Source: a bacterium
GTDB lineage: Bacteria > Vulcanimicrobiota > Vulcanimicrobiia > Vulcanimicrobiales > Vulcanimicrobiaceae
DNA: 59,660 nt
Assembly: GCA_021778415.1 (NCBI GenBank)
Contig: JAJYCL010000018.1
Location: 1-59,660 of the forward strand
Direction: 5' to 3'
Shown: in pieces, positions 1 to 7,955 of the stretch
Numbering within the stretch: the stretch's first letter is position 1
Layout: the number at the start of each line of letters is the position of its first letter
Position numbers and translations under genes: made by a program
Notes under the pieces: generated by a model
Databases searched by the model: none
Told to the model about the DNA's origin: nothing
Seen by the model: only the letters and a program-made list of their open reading frames with translations

Positions 1-1491
1 TCTGAATCCACTCTTATGCATCCGGATTCAGCATCGGTCGAAGCCCAACTTGCGCGGCTTTCGTTTGAACCGTTTGTCGATATGGATGCGTCCGGTCGCC
101 TCATCCCGGTGCTCCTCGCCGAGATTCCGACGCGAGCAAACGGCGGAATTTCACATGATGGCCGGACGATCACCTATCATTTGCGGCATCTACGGTGGAG
201 TGATGGCGTTCCGCTAACGAGTGCCGATGTGCTCTGGACGTTACACGCAATTTTGGATCCGCGTAATCCCGTGCGTTCGCATGTTGGTTATGATCGTATT
301 GTTTCTGCGACAGCTCCGAATGCAACGACGGTGATTCTGCATTTGAAATCCGCATGGGCACCGGCGATCACGTCGTTTTTTAGCTATGGGACGTCGCCGC
401 AAGTCGTACTCCCGGCTCACATTTTGCAGTCGCAAGCGCCACTTGAACGTGCGGCCTTTAACGCCGATCCTAATGTCGTCGATGGGCCGTATCGCCTTGT
501 GTTTTGGCATCGAGGCGATGCGTTGCGCTATGAAGCCAATCCGCTTTTTGCCTCCGGACGGGTGCGTAGCGCGCAACTTGATGTCACAATTATCCCCGAT
601 CCCAATACGAATTTCACCTTATTGACGGCCGGGCAACTGGATTGGAATTTGATCGCGCCGTCGCAACGTGTTTCCGTTGAGCAGCATCGATGGCTCAGTA
701 TCGACACCGTACCGACATCCGTTGTCGCCGGACTCAGCATGAATGTACGCAGCCCCATTTTGCGCGACGCGCGCATTCGACGCGCTATTGCCATGTCGAT
801 CGATCGCAACGCGATCTCGCAGAAGATTACGCTTGGCGCCTATCGTGTGACGAACCAAGTGCAACCGCAGTTTTCATGGGCCTATGATGCGAACATAATG
901 CAGCCTGGCTTTCATCCGCACAAGGCGGATCAGGCCTTTGATGCTGCGGGTTATCGGCGAGGTCGTGATGGCATGCGTCGTGACGCGAGCGGCAAGATCT
1001 TGCATCTAGCGTACGTATCGTTTCCGGAATCAAGCACGGGTGTACGCATCGCGACGTTTGTGCAAGCAGCGCTTGCGGCTCGCGGCGTTTCGGTTACGGT
1101 AAAATCGGTGAGCAACGCGCAACTTTTTTTGCCCGTTGATGGCGTGCTGGCTAGCGGGCATTACGATCTTGCGTATGTCGTCTGGACGATGGGTGCGGAT
1201 CCCGACGATTCAGCGATCTATCGTTGCGGAGCGAGCGAAAATTTTATGCATTGGTGCAATCCGAAGATCGGTACGTTGGAAGATCGCGCGTTGAACGATA
1301 CGGAGCAGAGCAGCCGCCGCGCGGACTATGCAAAAATCGCCACGATCGTCGCGCACGATGTTCCCGTACTGTGGCTCTTTAACGCGCAGTATCTCTATGC
1401 GCATCGGTCGGATTTGCACGGATTCGCGCCTAACGCGTTTCTCCCAACGTGGAATGCCAACGCCTGGTACAAAACAAGACCGAGCCAGTAG
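1..1491 (+). CDS. Peptide-type ABC transporter solute-binding protein (SBP family 5), 5' end cut by window
   Basis: Extracytoplasmic binding protein of the oligopeptide/dipeptide/nickel family, which delivers substrate to an ABC permease. The frame is open to the first base, and the usual N-terminal signal peptide and lipobox are absent, so the start lies outside the window; ATG at 16 is internal. Family signatures are visible: the SDGVPLTSADV segment near residue 60, the D-x-x-I-R-R-A-I-A stretch after residue 250, and a C-terminal W-x-x-G-x-D-P-D region. About 496 residues remain, close to a full mature protein. No permease or ATPase follows; the next gene converges. The last seven codons form one arm of a terminator hairpin. 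Substrate cannot be read from sequence. Confidence 0.88.
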   Translation, partial: SESTLMHPDSASVEAQLARLSFEPFVDMDASGRLIPVLLAEIPTRANGGISHDGRTITYHLRHLRWSDGVPLTSADVLWTLHAILDPRNPVRSHVGYDRIVSATAPNATTVILHLKSAWAPAITSFFSYGTSPQVVLPAHILQSQAPLERAAFNADPNVVDGPYRLVFWHRGDALRYEANPLFASGRVRSAQLDVTIIPDPNTNFTLLTAGQLDWNLIAPSQRVSVEQHRWLSIDTVPTSVVAGLSMNVRSPILRDARIRRAIAMSIDRNAISQKITLGAYRVTNQVQPQFSWAYDANIMQPGFHPHKADQAFDAAGYRRGRDGMRRDASGKILHLAYVSFPESSTGVRIATFVQAALAARGVSVTVKSVSNAQLFLPVDGVLASGHYDLAYVVWTMGADPDDSAIYRCGASENFMHWCNPKIGTLEDRALNDTEQSSRRADYAKIATIVAHDVPVLWLFNAQYLYAHRSDLHGFAPNAFLPTWNANAWYKTRPSQ

Positions 1492-1505
1492 GCTCGGTCT
1501 TGTTT
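1472..1505. terminator. Bidirectional intrinsic terminator overlapping a stop codon
   Basis: A perfect 15-bp stem (1472-1486 with 1491-1505) closes a 4-base loop. It has A-rich and T-rich ends on both strands. The TAG stop of the solute-binding protein (1489-1491) sits in the loop, so the 5' arm is coding. On the other strand it lies 25 bases beyond the phasin stop, so it can end both convergent transcripts. Confidence 0.85.
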
Positions 1506-1530
1506 GTACGAAACTCCGTGGAGGTGGAGT

Positions 1531-1848
1531 CTAGTTCTTGGCTGCCTGCGCCATGCGCGTGGCCGCTTCGGTGAACTGCTTCTGGCCGTTGACTGCGAAA
1601 TCGGCAAGCTTGAGCATGTACTCTTTGCGAAGTTCGACGATTTGATTCGTGAACGCGAAGGTCTTCTCGACGAGCTCGGTTGCGCTCGGGATTTCAACTT
1701 TCGAAAGATCGGTCGTGGTCGGCAGCGGCATGGTGGCCGCGAGCTGGCTGAACGACGTCAGGGCATTCACATTGAGCTCTTGCATTTGCTTGAGGCCGGC
1801 GAGAAGTTCGCTTTGGGTTTTCTCAAGGAATTCGGTGTACGTTGACAT
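1531..1848 (-). CDS. Phasin family protein (PHA granule-associated)
   Basis: Small amphipathic protein of about 105 residues, expected to coat polyhydroxyalkanoate granules. The sequence is helix-rich with few cysteines and no membrane segment. It has the phasin-like pattern of a short N-terminal helix, a linker rich in P, T and S, and a long helix carrying F-T-N-Q-I-V-E-L-R-K-E-Y. ATG at 1848 is chosen because GGGAG lies 8 bases upstream and the likely promoter (-10 at 1890-1895) would place transcription start downstream of the longer ATG at 1899. It ends the PHA gene run (phaB, phaC, HTH, phasin) but has its own promoter, consistent with the high granule-protein demand known for this family. 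Confidence 0.8.
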   Translation of the reverse strand: MSTYTEFLEKTQSELLAGLKQMQELNVNALTSFSQLAATMPLPTTTDLSKVEIPSATELVEKTFAFTNQIVELRKEYMLKLADFAVNGQKQFTEAATRMAQAAKN

Positions 1849-1889
1849 TGTTTTGCTCTCTCCCACTAAAAGGTGGCTGGTATGTGCTA

Positions 1890-1919
1890 AGTATACCAAG
1901 CAATCGCGGGGTTTGTCAA
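1890..1919 (-). promoter_or_regulatory. Sigma-70-type promoter of the phasin gene
   Basis: On the minus strand, a perfect TTGACA (1914-1919) is followed after 18 bases by TATACT (1890-1895). Transcription would begin near 1883, about 35 bases before the phasin ATG. The -35 box contains the TGA stop of the upstream HTH gene (1916-1918). This is the best promoter match I found in the window. Confidence 0.8.
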
Positions 1920-2266
1920 CGGGGTGCGACGAAGCCTCGATAGATCCTGATCATCGTCTCTTTCTGGTCGGAGGAGAGATTGGGATCCAGCTTGATCGAG
2001 GATTCTACCTTGCCCGCCGAATCCGCGGCGATATCCTTATCTAAGAGGCCAGCCTGGGCAAAGAAGGTCTCCGCCTGGAGCTGGAGGGCGTTTGCGATAT
2101 TCTTGAGCACTTCGGCCGAAGGCTTGTGAATGCCGCGTTCGATCTGGCTCAGATAGGGATTCGAGACGTTGGCTAAGGCCGAAAGTTGGCGAAGCGAAAG
2201 ATTGGCAAGTTCGCGCTGGGTACGAATAAACGCCCCGATGCCGTGGAAAATCTGATCCTCGTTCAT
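1916..2266 (-). CDS. XRE-family helix-turn-helix regulator in the PHA cluster
   Basis: DNA-binding protein of 116 residues. A Cro/C1-type HTH spans about residues 8-63, with recognition-helix region S-N-P-Y-L-S-Q-I-E-R-G. The polar C-terminal tail of about 50 residues contains D-P-N-L-S-S-D-Q-K-E. ATG at 2266 is chosen because it overlaps the phaC stop as ATGA and AGGAGGT precedes it; a longer frame to 2413 would lie inside phaC. Coupling to phaC and placement just before the phasin promoter suggest control of PHA genes, the role PhaR plays elsewhere, although the fold is different. Target sites are unknown. Confidence 0.85.
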   Translation of the reverse strand: MNEDQIFHGIGAFIRTQRELANLSLRQLSALANVSNPYLSQIERGIHKPSAEVLKNIANALQLQAETFFAQAGLLDKDIAADSAGKVESSIKLDPNLSSDQKETMIRIYRGFVAPR

Positions 2267-3987
2267 ACATGGACCTCCTGTGCGGGGTGGCCGATCGGCT
2301 CCCCAGTTTCGTTGCGGACGTAGCGCCCGGGGGCGGCTTCGCCTTCTGGAATTGCGTAGGGCGCGCGTTGGTCGCCGCCGTAGTCGGCGGCCCAGACCGC
2401 CCAATCTTCCCACCAGCTCCCCGGCTTCTTTTCGGCCGACGCACGCCAGAGTTCGGGGGATTCGCCCTTGGTGACCATCGATTTCGTCCAGTGAGCGGCC
2501 TTACCGCCACCCGGTGGATTGACTATGCCGGCGATATGACCGGCGTTGGTGAGCACATACTTTGCGGGGCCACCGGTCAGTTGCGTGGTTTGATACGTCG
2601 TGTGCCAGGGAGCGATATGATCGGCCTCGGCGCCAAGGACGTAGAGCGGAGTTTGCACCTTGGACATATCGATCGGCGTATCGCAGATCGTGAACGTCCC
2701 TTTGCTGATTTCATTATTGAGATAGCACGAGCGTAAATACTGCGAGTGCATCGCAGCCGGCATGCGTGTTGAATCGCCGTTCCAGGTGAGAATATCGAAC
2801 GACGGGGGCTTCTTGCCCATATACCAATTCGAAACGACGTAGCTCCAGATTAAATCGTTTGCACGCATCCAATCGAAGGTTCGCGCCATTTCCGAGGATT
2901 CCAAGAAACCGCGTTCGTTCATCGTCTTTTCGAGTTGAGAAACAGATTTCTCGTCGGTGAAGACGCCGAGATCACCGGGTTCCGAGAAATCGACGAGCGT
3001 ATTTGTAAACGTCGCCGAGGCAATCTTGTGCGCTTGACCGTGCGTGTGCAGATATGAGAGCGCAATGGCACTCATTGTGCCGCCAAGACATAGGGCCGCG
3101 ATATTGAGATCCGGTGCGCCGGTAATGCGCAAGACTTCGTCGATGGCCGTGAGCAAGCCGAGACGCAAATAATCGTCCATCTTGAAATTGCGCATCGTCT
3201 CATCGGGATTGCGATACGAGATCATGAACGTTTGATGCCCGTGTTTGACTGCCCACTCAACGAACGAACGTCCCGGAGCCAGATCCATGATGTAATATTT
3301 ATTGATCCACGGCGGGCTACAGAGCAGCGGTCGTTCGTGGACGGTTTCTGTTTGCGGCGTGTAGGCGATAAGCTCGATCAACTCGTTACGGAAGACGACG
3401 GTCCCCGGCGTAGCAGCCATGTTTTCGCCGAGCGTAAACGGCGAACTGTCGACTTGCTTTGGATAGCCACCGTTGTTTTTGACATCGTCGAGAAATTGTT
3501 GTAGGCCATCGACGAGCGATTTTCCGCCCGATTCCATCGCGGTTTTCACCACGGCTGGATTCATCCACGGAGTGTTTGACGGTGCAATGGCGTCAAGCAT
3601 CATGGTCAGTGCAAAGCGCGCTTTGCGACGCGTAGCTTCGGGGAGACGTGAACTGTCGATGACTTGTAATGCGGATTGTCGGCGGACTAAATATTGCTCG
3701 ACGGTCCCAAGGAGAAAGGGATTCGTTTTCCACGCAGGATCGGCGAAGCGTTTATCGCCTTGCATCGCGCTCACCGGAGCAATCTCTTCGCCCTGCATGC
3801 GACGCATGGTGTTCATCGCAACGGCCTGCTCGCTCATCATCAACGATGACATCCACGTCGTCATACGCATCGGATCAGTCATCAGTTCTTGCATGACGTC
3901 TTTGAGGGCGTCGTTCATTGATGCTGGATCGACTGCGGCCATATCCATGCCGTAGTTAAAATCTTCAAATGGCATTGCGTTTACCAT
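2263..3987 (-). CDS. phaC: Poly(3-hydroxyalkanoate) synthase, class I-like
   Basis: Polymerises (R)-3-hydroxyacyl-CoA into PHA at the granule surface. At 574 residues it has class I length. The alpha/beta-hydrolase core carries the nucleophile Cys at about residue 300 in A-A-L-C-L-G-G. The Asp is at about 456 (G-A-E-A-D-H-I-A-P-W) and the His at about 484 (N-A-G-H-I-A-G). The first small residue of the lipase-like box is Ala rather than the common Gly. The conserved P-P-W-I-N-K-Y-Y-I-M-D-L block is present near 225-236. The start overlaps the phaB stop (TAATG) and its stop overlaps the HTH gene start, so translation is coupled. The size and lack of a phaE partner argue against class III. Confidence 0.95.
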   Translation of the reverse strand: MVNAMPFEDFNYGMDMAAVDPASMNDALKDVMQELMTDPMRMTTWMSSLMMSEQAVAMNTMRRMQGEEIAPVSAMQGDKRFADPAWKTNPFLLGTVEQYLVRRQSALQVIDSSRLPEATRRKARFALTMMLDAIAPSNTPWMNPAVVKTAMESGGKSLVDGLQQFLDDVKNNGGYPKQVDSSPFTLGENMAATPGTVVFRNELIELIAYTPQTETVHERPLLCSPPWINKYYIMDLAPGRSFVEWAVKHGHQTFMISYRNPDETMRNFKMDDYLRLGLLTAIDEVLRITGAPDLNIAALCLGGTMSAIALSYLHTHGQAHKIASATFTNTLVDFSEPGDLGVFTDEKSVSQLEKTMNERGFLESSEMARTFDWMRANDLIWSYVVSNWYMGKKPPSFDILTWNGDSTRMPAAMHSQYLRSCYLNNEISKGTFTICDTPIDMSKVQTPLYVLGAEADHIAPWHTTYQTTQLTGGPAKYVLTNAGHIAGIVNPPGGGKAAHWTKSMVTKGESPELWRASAEKKPGSWWEDWAVWAADYGGDQRAPYAIPEGEAAPGRYVRNETGEPIGHPAQEVHV

Positions 3988-4742
3988 TACATGTACATGC
4001 CTCCGTTAACATCGTACACAGCTCCGGTAATGAACGCGGAGCCTTCATCGACAAGGAAGCGTACGACGCGAGCGATCTCATCAGGTTGCCCGAGACGGCC
4101 TTGCGGCGTGCGGCTCTTCGCAATATCGATGGCCGCTTGCGGCATAAGTGCGACCATTTCAGTGTTGGTAAAGCCGGGAGCTACGGCGTTGGCGGTAATG
4201 TTGTAGCGAGCCGTTTCCAGCGCAGCGGTTTTTGTGAGGCCGAGAATACCGGCTTTGGCCGAGGCGTAGTTTGCCTGGCCGAAATTTCCGGTGTGTCCGA
4301 CGACCGAACTGATATTGACGATGCGCCCGAAATTGCGTTCTATCATGTGATCGAGCGCCGCTTTGATCATAAAAAATGGTCCTGAAAGATTCACGTTCAG
4401 GACCGTCTGCCAATCACTTACCGTCATTTTGCGAATGGTTTTATCAAGCGTGATACCGGCGTTATTGACGAGGATATCGAGTTGGCCATGATCCGCGATG
4501 ATTTTTTCAACGAGTCCGGCACAGCTGGTAAAATCGCTGACGTTGCCTTCGTAGAAATGCACGCGAGATGCCGAGCCGTTGAGCGAGGCGCGTAGCGTCT
4601 CGGTTCGGTCCCGGTCGGCCTCAAGGCCGAAAACGGCGACCGTCGCGCCGTCATTTGCGAGGATGCGGCTGATAGCGCCGCCGATGCCACGAGAGCCGCC
4701 GGTGACGACAGCGACGCGGCCGGAAAGAGGTCCATTTGCCAT
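3987..4742 (-). CDS. phaB: Acetoacetyl-CoA reductase (SDR, PhaB/FabG type)
   Basis: NADPH-dependent short-chain dehydrogenase that makes (R)-3-hydroxybutyryl-CoA for PhaC. It has 251 residues with TGGSRGIG at 14-21, NNAG at 93-96, and catalytic Ser146, Tyr159 and Lys163. It ends in N-G-G-M-Y-M, close to the N-G-G-(L/M)-x-M end common in PhaB. The start at 4742 has GGGAG just upstream. It overlaps phaC by one base, which favours PhaB over a fatty-acid FabG. No beta-ketothiolase (phaA) is present in the window. Confidence 0.9.
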   Translation of the reverse strand: MANGPLSGRVAVVTGGSRGIGGAISRILANDGATVAVFGLEADRDRTETLRASLNGSASRVHFYEGNVSDFTSCAGLVEKIIADHGQLDILVNNAGITLDKTIRKMTVSDWQTVLNVNLSGPFFMIKAALDHMIERNFGRIVNISSVVGHTGNFGQANYASAKAGILGLTKTAALETARYNITANAVAPGFTNTEMVALMPQAAIDIAKSRTPQGRLGQPDEIARVVRFLVDEGSAFITGAVYDVNGGMYM

Positions 4743-4774
4743 AGACTCCCTTGCTTCGGTTGAACGCTATTCTT

Positions 4775-4793
4775 ACCTAGCAATTCGCTAGGT
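4775..4793. promoter_or_regulatory. Perfect 7-bp inverted repeat upstream of phaB
   Basis: ACCTAGC and GCTAGGT are separated by 5 bases in the gap between the thioesterase stop and the phaB start, 33 bases before the phaB ATG. It lacks a T-tract, so an operator (for instance for the XRE protein of this cluster) is likelier than a terminator. This is unproven. Confidence 0.4.
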
Positions 4794-4821
4794 TCTTAAC
4801 CAAGCGCTTGCGAGACCGGGG

Positions 4822-5205
4822 CTAGGTGGTGGAAATGGCCGTTGGCTTTCCATGCTCGTCGACGGCGACCATGACGAACCGAGAGACCGTGGAGAGGCGA
4901 CGCTCCCCGCTGCGCGGATGCTCCGCCCAGAGCTCGACGTCGATCGTGAGCGAGGTGCGGCCGACGGCAACAACCCGGGCAATCGTTTCAGCAAACTCCC
5001 CGACAAAAATCGGTTGCTTAAAATCCGTGCGATCCATGGAGGCGGTGACGACTTGGGTTCGGCAGGCGCGCATCGCCGCGATCCCGGCGGTAATATCCAT
5101 CATCGAGAGCGCCTTGCCGCCAAAAAGCGTTCCTAAGGCGTTGGCATCGTTCGGAAAGACGATTTCGGTGCGGCGTTCGACGACGCCGATGTGTGGACTC
5201 GACAT
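4822..5205 (-). CDS. Acyl-CoA thioesterase, YciA/BFIT hotdog family
   Basis: Hydrolyses acyl-CoA to free acid and CoA. The 127 residues form a single hotdog domain with the family signature N-D-A-N-A-L-G-T-L-F-G-G-K near residues 19-31 and the M-D-I-T-A-G-I-A-A central helix. The C-terminal half carries the V-G-R-T-S-L-T-I-D-V-E-L-W-A strand typical of this group. It precedes phaB on the same strand by 79 bases and may act on PHA or fatty-acid intermediates. No clear Shine-Dalgarno precedes ATG 5205, so the transcript may be leaderless or weakly translated. Confidence 0.88.
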   Translation of the reverse strand: MSSPHIGVVERRTEIVFPNDANALGTLFGGKALSMMDITAGIAAMRACRTQVVTASMDRTDFKQPIFVGEFAETIARVVAVGRTSLTIDVELWAEHPRSGERRLSTVSRFVMVAVDEHGKPTAISTT

Positions 5206-5242
5206 TGCGGTCAGGCTAACATAGACGAAGATGCGTTGTCAT

Positions 5243-5257
5243 CTGCGTCGAACGCAG
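5243..5257. promoter_or_regulatory. 6-bp inverted repeat between divergent thioesterase and FMN-reductase genes
   Basis: CTGCGT and ACGCAG are separated by CGA, 5 bases before the FMN reductase start. It could be an operator or a translational hairpin. It is short and could be chance. Confidence 0.25.
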
Positions 5258-5262
5258 GTGCG

Positions 5263-5835
5263 ATGTTTATTCCATTGTTGTATGGTTCGGTGCGTACCGA
5301 CCGCCAGGGCATTCGCGCAGCGCGCTATTTGGCAAAGCGACTCGCGCAGCGCGGTTGCCAAGCGCCCATCATCGATCCGATGGAGTATTCGTTGCCCTTG
5401 CTCGATAAGATGTATAAGGAATTTGCACCCGGCACGGCGCCCGCCGTTATGGAAGAGCTCGCCGAGATGTATCGACGAGCCGATGGATTTATTATCGTTT
5501 CGGGTGAATATAATCACAGTATTCCTCCAGCACTTTCGAACCTCATCGATCATTTTATGGAAGAATATTTTTGGCGTCCTGCCGGCATTGCGTGCTATTC
5601 GGGTGGTCGTTTCGGCGGAGTGCGCGCTGCAATGCAACTCCGCGCGATGCTCCCCGAAGTTGGGATGATTACAATACCGTCGTTACTGCCAATCGCTTCT
5701 ATCGGAACCGCATTTGACGAAAACGATGAGCCGACCGCGGCCTATATCGACGAGCAAACAACCAAATTTTTCGATGAATTCATGTGGTTCGTTCAGGCAT
5801 GCAAAGCGCAGCGCGCGCACGGAACACCGTACTAA
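5263..5835 (+). CDS. NADPH-dependent FMN reductase (flavodoxin-like)
   Basis: Flavoprotein oxidoreductase of about 190 residues. The phosphate loop G-S-V-R-T-D-R-Q-G begins near residue 8, and the isoalloxazine-contact motif G-E-Y-N-H-S-I-P-P-A-L near 84-94 is diagnostic of the NADPH-dependent FMN reductase/chromate-quinone reductase fold. ATG 5263 is preferred over the upstream ATG at 5191, which would overlap the divergent thioesterase and add a non-homologous leader. A weak CAGGTG precedes it. Substrate could be quinones, azo compounds or metals; the sequence does not decide. Confidence 0.85.
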   Translation: MFIPLLYGSVRTDRQGIRAARYLAKRLAQRGCQAPIIDPMEYSLPLLDKMYKEFAPGTAPAVMEELAEMYRRADGFIIVSGEYNHSIPPALSNLIDHFMEEYFWRPAGIACYSGGRFGGVRAAMQLRAMLPEVGMITIPSLLPIASIGTAFDENDEPTAAYIDEQTTKFFDEFMWFVQACKAQRAHGTPY

Positions 5836-5874
5836 TAGCGAATGCGCCCGTAACGAATTCGAGAGTGTGCGCCG

Positions 5875-6606
5875 CTACCGTGCGCGGTAGAGCGCGGAAA
5901 CCTCACCGGAGTTAAGCACCTTGTTCCAAAGTGCGACGTCGTCGATGCAGCCGCGGAACCATCTGCCGCTAAATACGGTGCTTGCACCGATGGTGAATGC
6001 CGTCGTTTTGTTCGGCGTGCCACCTTCGGCGTCCATGGCCGCAAGTTTCCCGTCCCAGAAGATCGCGCGGCGACCGGCTGCATCGAACGTGACGACGATC
6101 ATGTGCCAATGGTTCAGCAGCGTATTCGACGCAGGTTTGAACTCGGTGTGCGCACCGCTTGCCGTGTAGAAACGTAGTGCATCGTCGGTCTCGAACTGTA
6201 CGTCAAAATCGTTCCCTGTATTCGACTCCCCGGCGACGTAGAAATAGTGATCGGCTTTGGACGGTAGCTCCTGGAGGTTTACCCAAGCCATGATGCTACC
6301 GCTGCTTCCGATACCGCCGACCTGTGTCGTCGTGATCATGCCGTCGGTGCCATTGAGTTTTAGGCAATGGTTGTTTTGCCGGACTGGTGCGCCGGGCGCA
6401 GCGATGAACACTCCGCCCTGGCTCGTGTAGGAGGTCGTTCCAACCTCGCTTTTTCCGTGCGTTGCCTGCAACGTGTAGTAGGCGATCGGATTCGTTGCGA
6501 TAACGGCTGCGGTGAATCGCTGGGGCGTTGCAGGGCGGGCCGCCGATGGAGTCAGCAGCAATGCTACCGCGAGAGCTGGAAGCGCAAAGGTCGAATAGCC
6601 TTTCAT
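5875..6606 (-). CDS. Secreted LamG/concanavalin-like domain protein
   Basis: 243-residue exported protein with a signal peptide (M-K-G-Y then a hydrophobic core, cleavage near A-R-P-A at about 26). The rest is one LamG-like jellyroll, with the G-S-I-M-A-W-V-N strand and the H-W-H-M-I-V-V-T-F-D core. The closing I-D-D-V-A-L-W-N-K-V-L-N-S-G-E-V strand is the hallmark of this lectin-like fold. AAGGAG precedes ATG 6606. Such domains bind carbohydrate or act as adhesion modules, but no catalytic domain is attached. It converges on the FMN reductase gene. Partner and ligand are unknown. Confidence 0.75.
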   Translation of the reverse strand: MKGYSTFALPALAVALLLTPSAARPATPQRFTAAVIATNPIAYYTLQATHGKSEVGTTSYTSQGGVFIAAPGAPVRQNNHCLKLNGTDGMITTTQVGGIGSSGSIMAWVNLQELPSKADHYFYVAGESNTGNDFDVQFETDDALRFYTASGAHTEFKPASNTLLNHWHMIVVTFDAAGRRAIFWDGKLAAMDAEGGTPNKTTAFTIGASTVFSGRWFRGCIDDVALWNKVLNSGEVSALYRAR

Positions 6607-6863
6607 AAACCTATTTTCTCCTTAAATGAACGTAGCAATTTCAATGTACTGAAAGCAGTGAGGAATTCAGTGGCAGAGATACCCGTGCGTCGGCTCGCAG
6701 AAATGCTTCGCTGGCCTGTTTTTCGGCCCTGCTCCGCGCGCGTTTGCCGGGGATTTCATCGTGCCGTCGGCAAGGGCGGTAGTCGCCAGGCGCGCGGTTG
6801 ATGGGCGGGGAGCCGAATCAGCAGCGGAGTTGCAAAGTTATCTGGTGAATCCGGGACTCATTC

Positions 6864-7628
6864 ATGGAGTTGTCGCTACGCGGACATCGCGCACTTGTTC
6901 TTGGAGCATCCAGCGGTATCGGTGAGGCGATTGCGCTTTCGCTTGCGGGCGAAGGAGCATCGCTTGTTCTGGCTGCGCGACGGAGAAGTCGTCTCAATGA
7001 TGTCGTCGCTCGCGCAACATCCCTCGGGGCGACGTCAGCGCAGGCAATGAGCGTCGATCTCACCGATGCGCAATCGGTGACGGCATTTTGTTCCGATGTT
7101 GCCGCCTGCAAACCGGACATTCTTATTCTCAACGGTGGCGGGCCGACTCCCGGTGCGTTTGCCTCGTTATCGATGGACGATTGGGATCGTGCGTACATCG
7201 GTACGCTACGATCTCTCATCGAGATCACGTATGCGGCGTTGCCGGCGATGCGCGAGGCGCAGTGGGGACGTATAGTGGCGTTGACATCTACATCGGTAAA
7301 GCAGCCGATTGCGCATCTTCCGCTTTCGAATGTTTTTCGTAGCGGGCTTGTTGCCGCGATGAAAACGATTGCCGGCGATGAAGCGCCCAATGGTATTACC
7401 GTGAATACCATTGCTACCGGACGCGTCCGTACGGAACGACTTCGCGAGCTCTACACCGACGACGCAACGATGGATGCGGCAGCTGCGACGGAAATACCGA
7501 TCGGTCGCGTTGCGGAGCCCGAAGAGTTTGCTCCGATCGTAACGTTTCTCGCTTCACCGAGAGCGGCGTACATCACCGGGCAGACCATTGCCGTCGACGG
7601 CGGCCTCACTCGCGGAATCTTCGGGTAG
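6864..7628 (+). CDS. Atypical short-chain dehydrogenase/reductase lacking the Tyr-Lys pair
   Basis: 254 residues with a Rossmann fold: G-A-S-S-G-I-G at 14-20, G-R-I-V-A-L near 135-140, and the SDR C-terminal I-T-G-Q-T-I-A-V-D-G-G. In the active site Ser142 is present, but alignment to a classical FabG puts Ser155 where Tyr belongs and Arg159 where Lys belongs. NNAG is changed to N-G-G-G. A related SDR subfamily with S-N-S-L-R-A at this position exists, so it may be a natural variant with altered or lost redox activity. The gene opens a plus-strand run with a Rieske ferredoxin 3 bases downstream. Confidence 0.82.
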   Translation: MELSLRGHRALVLGASSGIGEAIALSLAGEGASLVLAARRRSRLNDVVARATSLGATSAQAMSVDLTDAQSVTAFCSDVAACKPDILILNGGGPTPGAFASLSMDDWDRAYIGTLRSLIEITYAALPAMREAQWGRIVALTSTSVKQPIAHLPLSNVFRSGLVAAMKTIAGDEAPNGITVNTIATGRVRTERLRELYTDDATMDAAAATEIPIGRVAEPEEFAPIVTFLASPRAAYITGQTIAVDGGLTRGIFG

Positions 7629-7631
7629 GCA

Positions 7632-7955
7632 TTGGCTTCGTACCACCCGGTCTGCTCCGTCGACGCCCTGGCCGTCGGTTCGGCTCGGGCGGTCACCGTC
7701 GGAACCCATAGCGTGGCGCTGTTTCGCTTGGAAGACGGATATTATGCGCTCGAAGATGCGTGCCCGCATCAGGGGGCACCGATTAGCGACGGCTACCTGG
7801 ATCATGGTGAAGTCACATGCTCTTGGCACGCTTGGTGTTTTGATATCCGCAGCGGACGAATGATCCTCGGAGACCTTTGCGTCATCCCTCGCTTTGATGT
7901 CCGTATCGAAAACGCGATGGTGTTGGTTTGTGATGAGCCGGGAGAAAAAGTGTGA
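7632..7955 (+). CDS. Rieske-type [2Fe-2S] ferredoxin
   Basis: Small soluble Rieske protein of 107 residues resembling NirD or dioxygenase ferredoxins. The cluster ligands are C-P-H near residue 47 and C-S-W-H about 18 residues later. There is no signal sequence or membrane anchor, and no disulfide cysteines of the bc1 type. It starts at TTG 7632, three bases after the SDR stop, with no ATG option upstream. Its stop overlaps the next start (GTGA). It probably passes electrons to a partner; no oxygenase is adjacent, so the partner is unknown. Confidence 0.85.
   Translation: MASYHPVCSVDALAVGSARAVTVGTHSVALFRLEDGYYALEDACPHQGAPISDGYLDHGEVTCSWHAWCFDIRSGRMILGDLCVIPRFDVRIENAMVLVCDEPGEKV

Noticed and set aside
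2267-2413. N-terminal extension of the XRE regulator
   Set aside because: The extra 49 residues are Arg-rich, lie wholly within phaC in another frame, and the ATGA overlap with AGGAGGT at 2266 is a better start.
4775-4793. Terminator for the thioesterase gene
   Set aside because: The stem is 7 bp, AT-containing, with no T-run on either strand, so an operator is the better reading.
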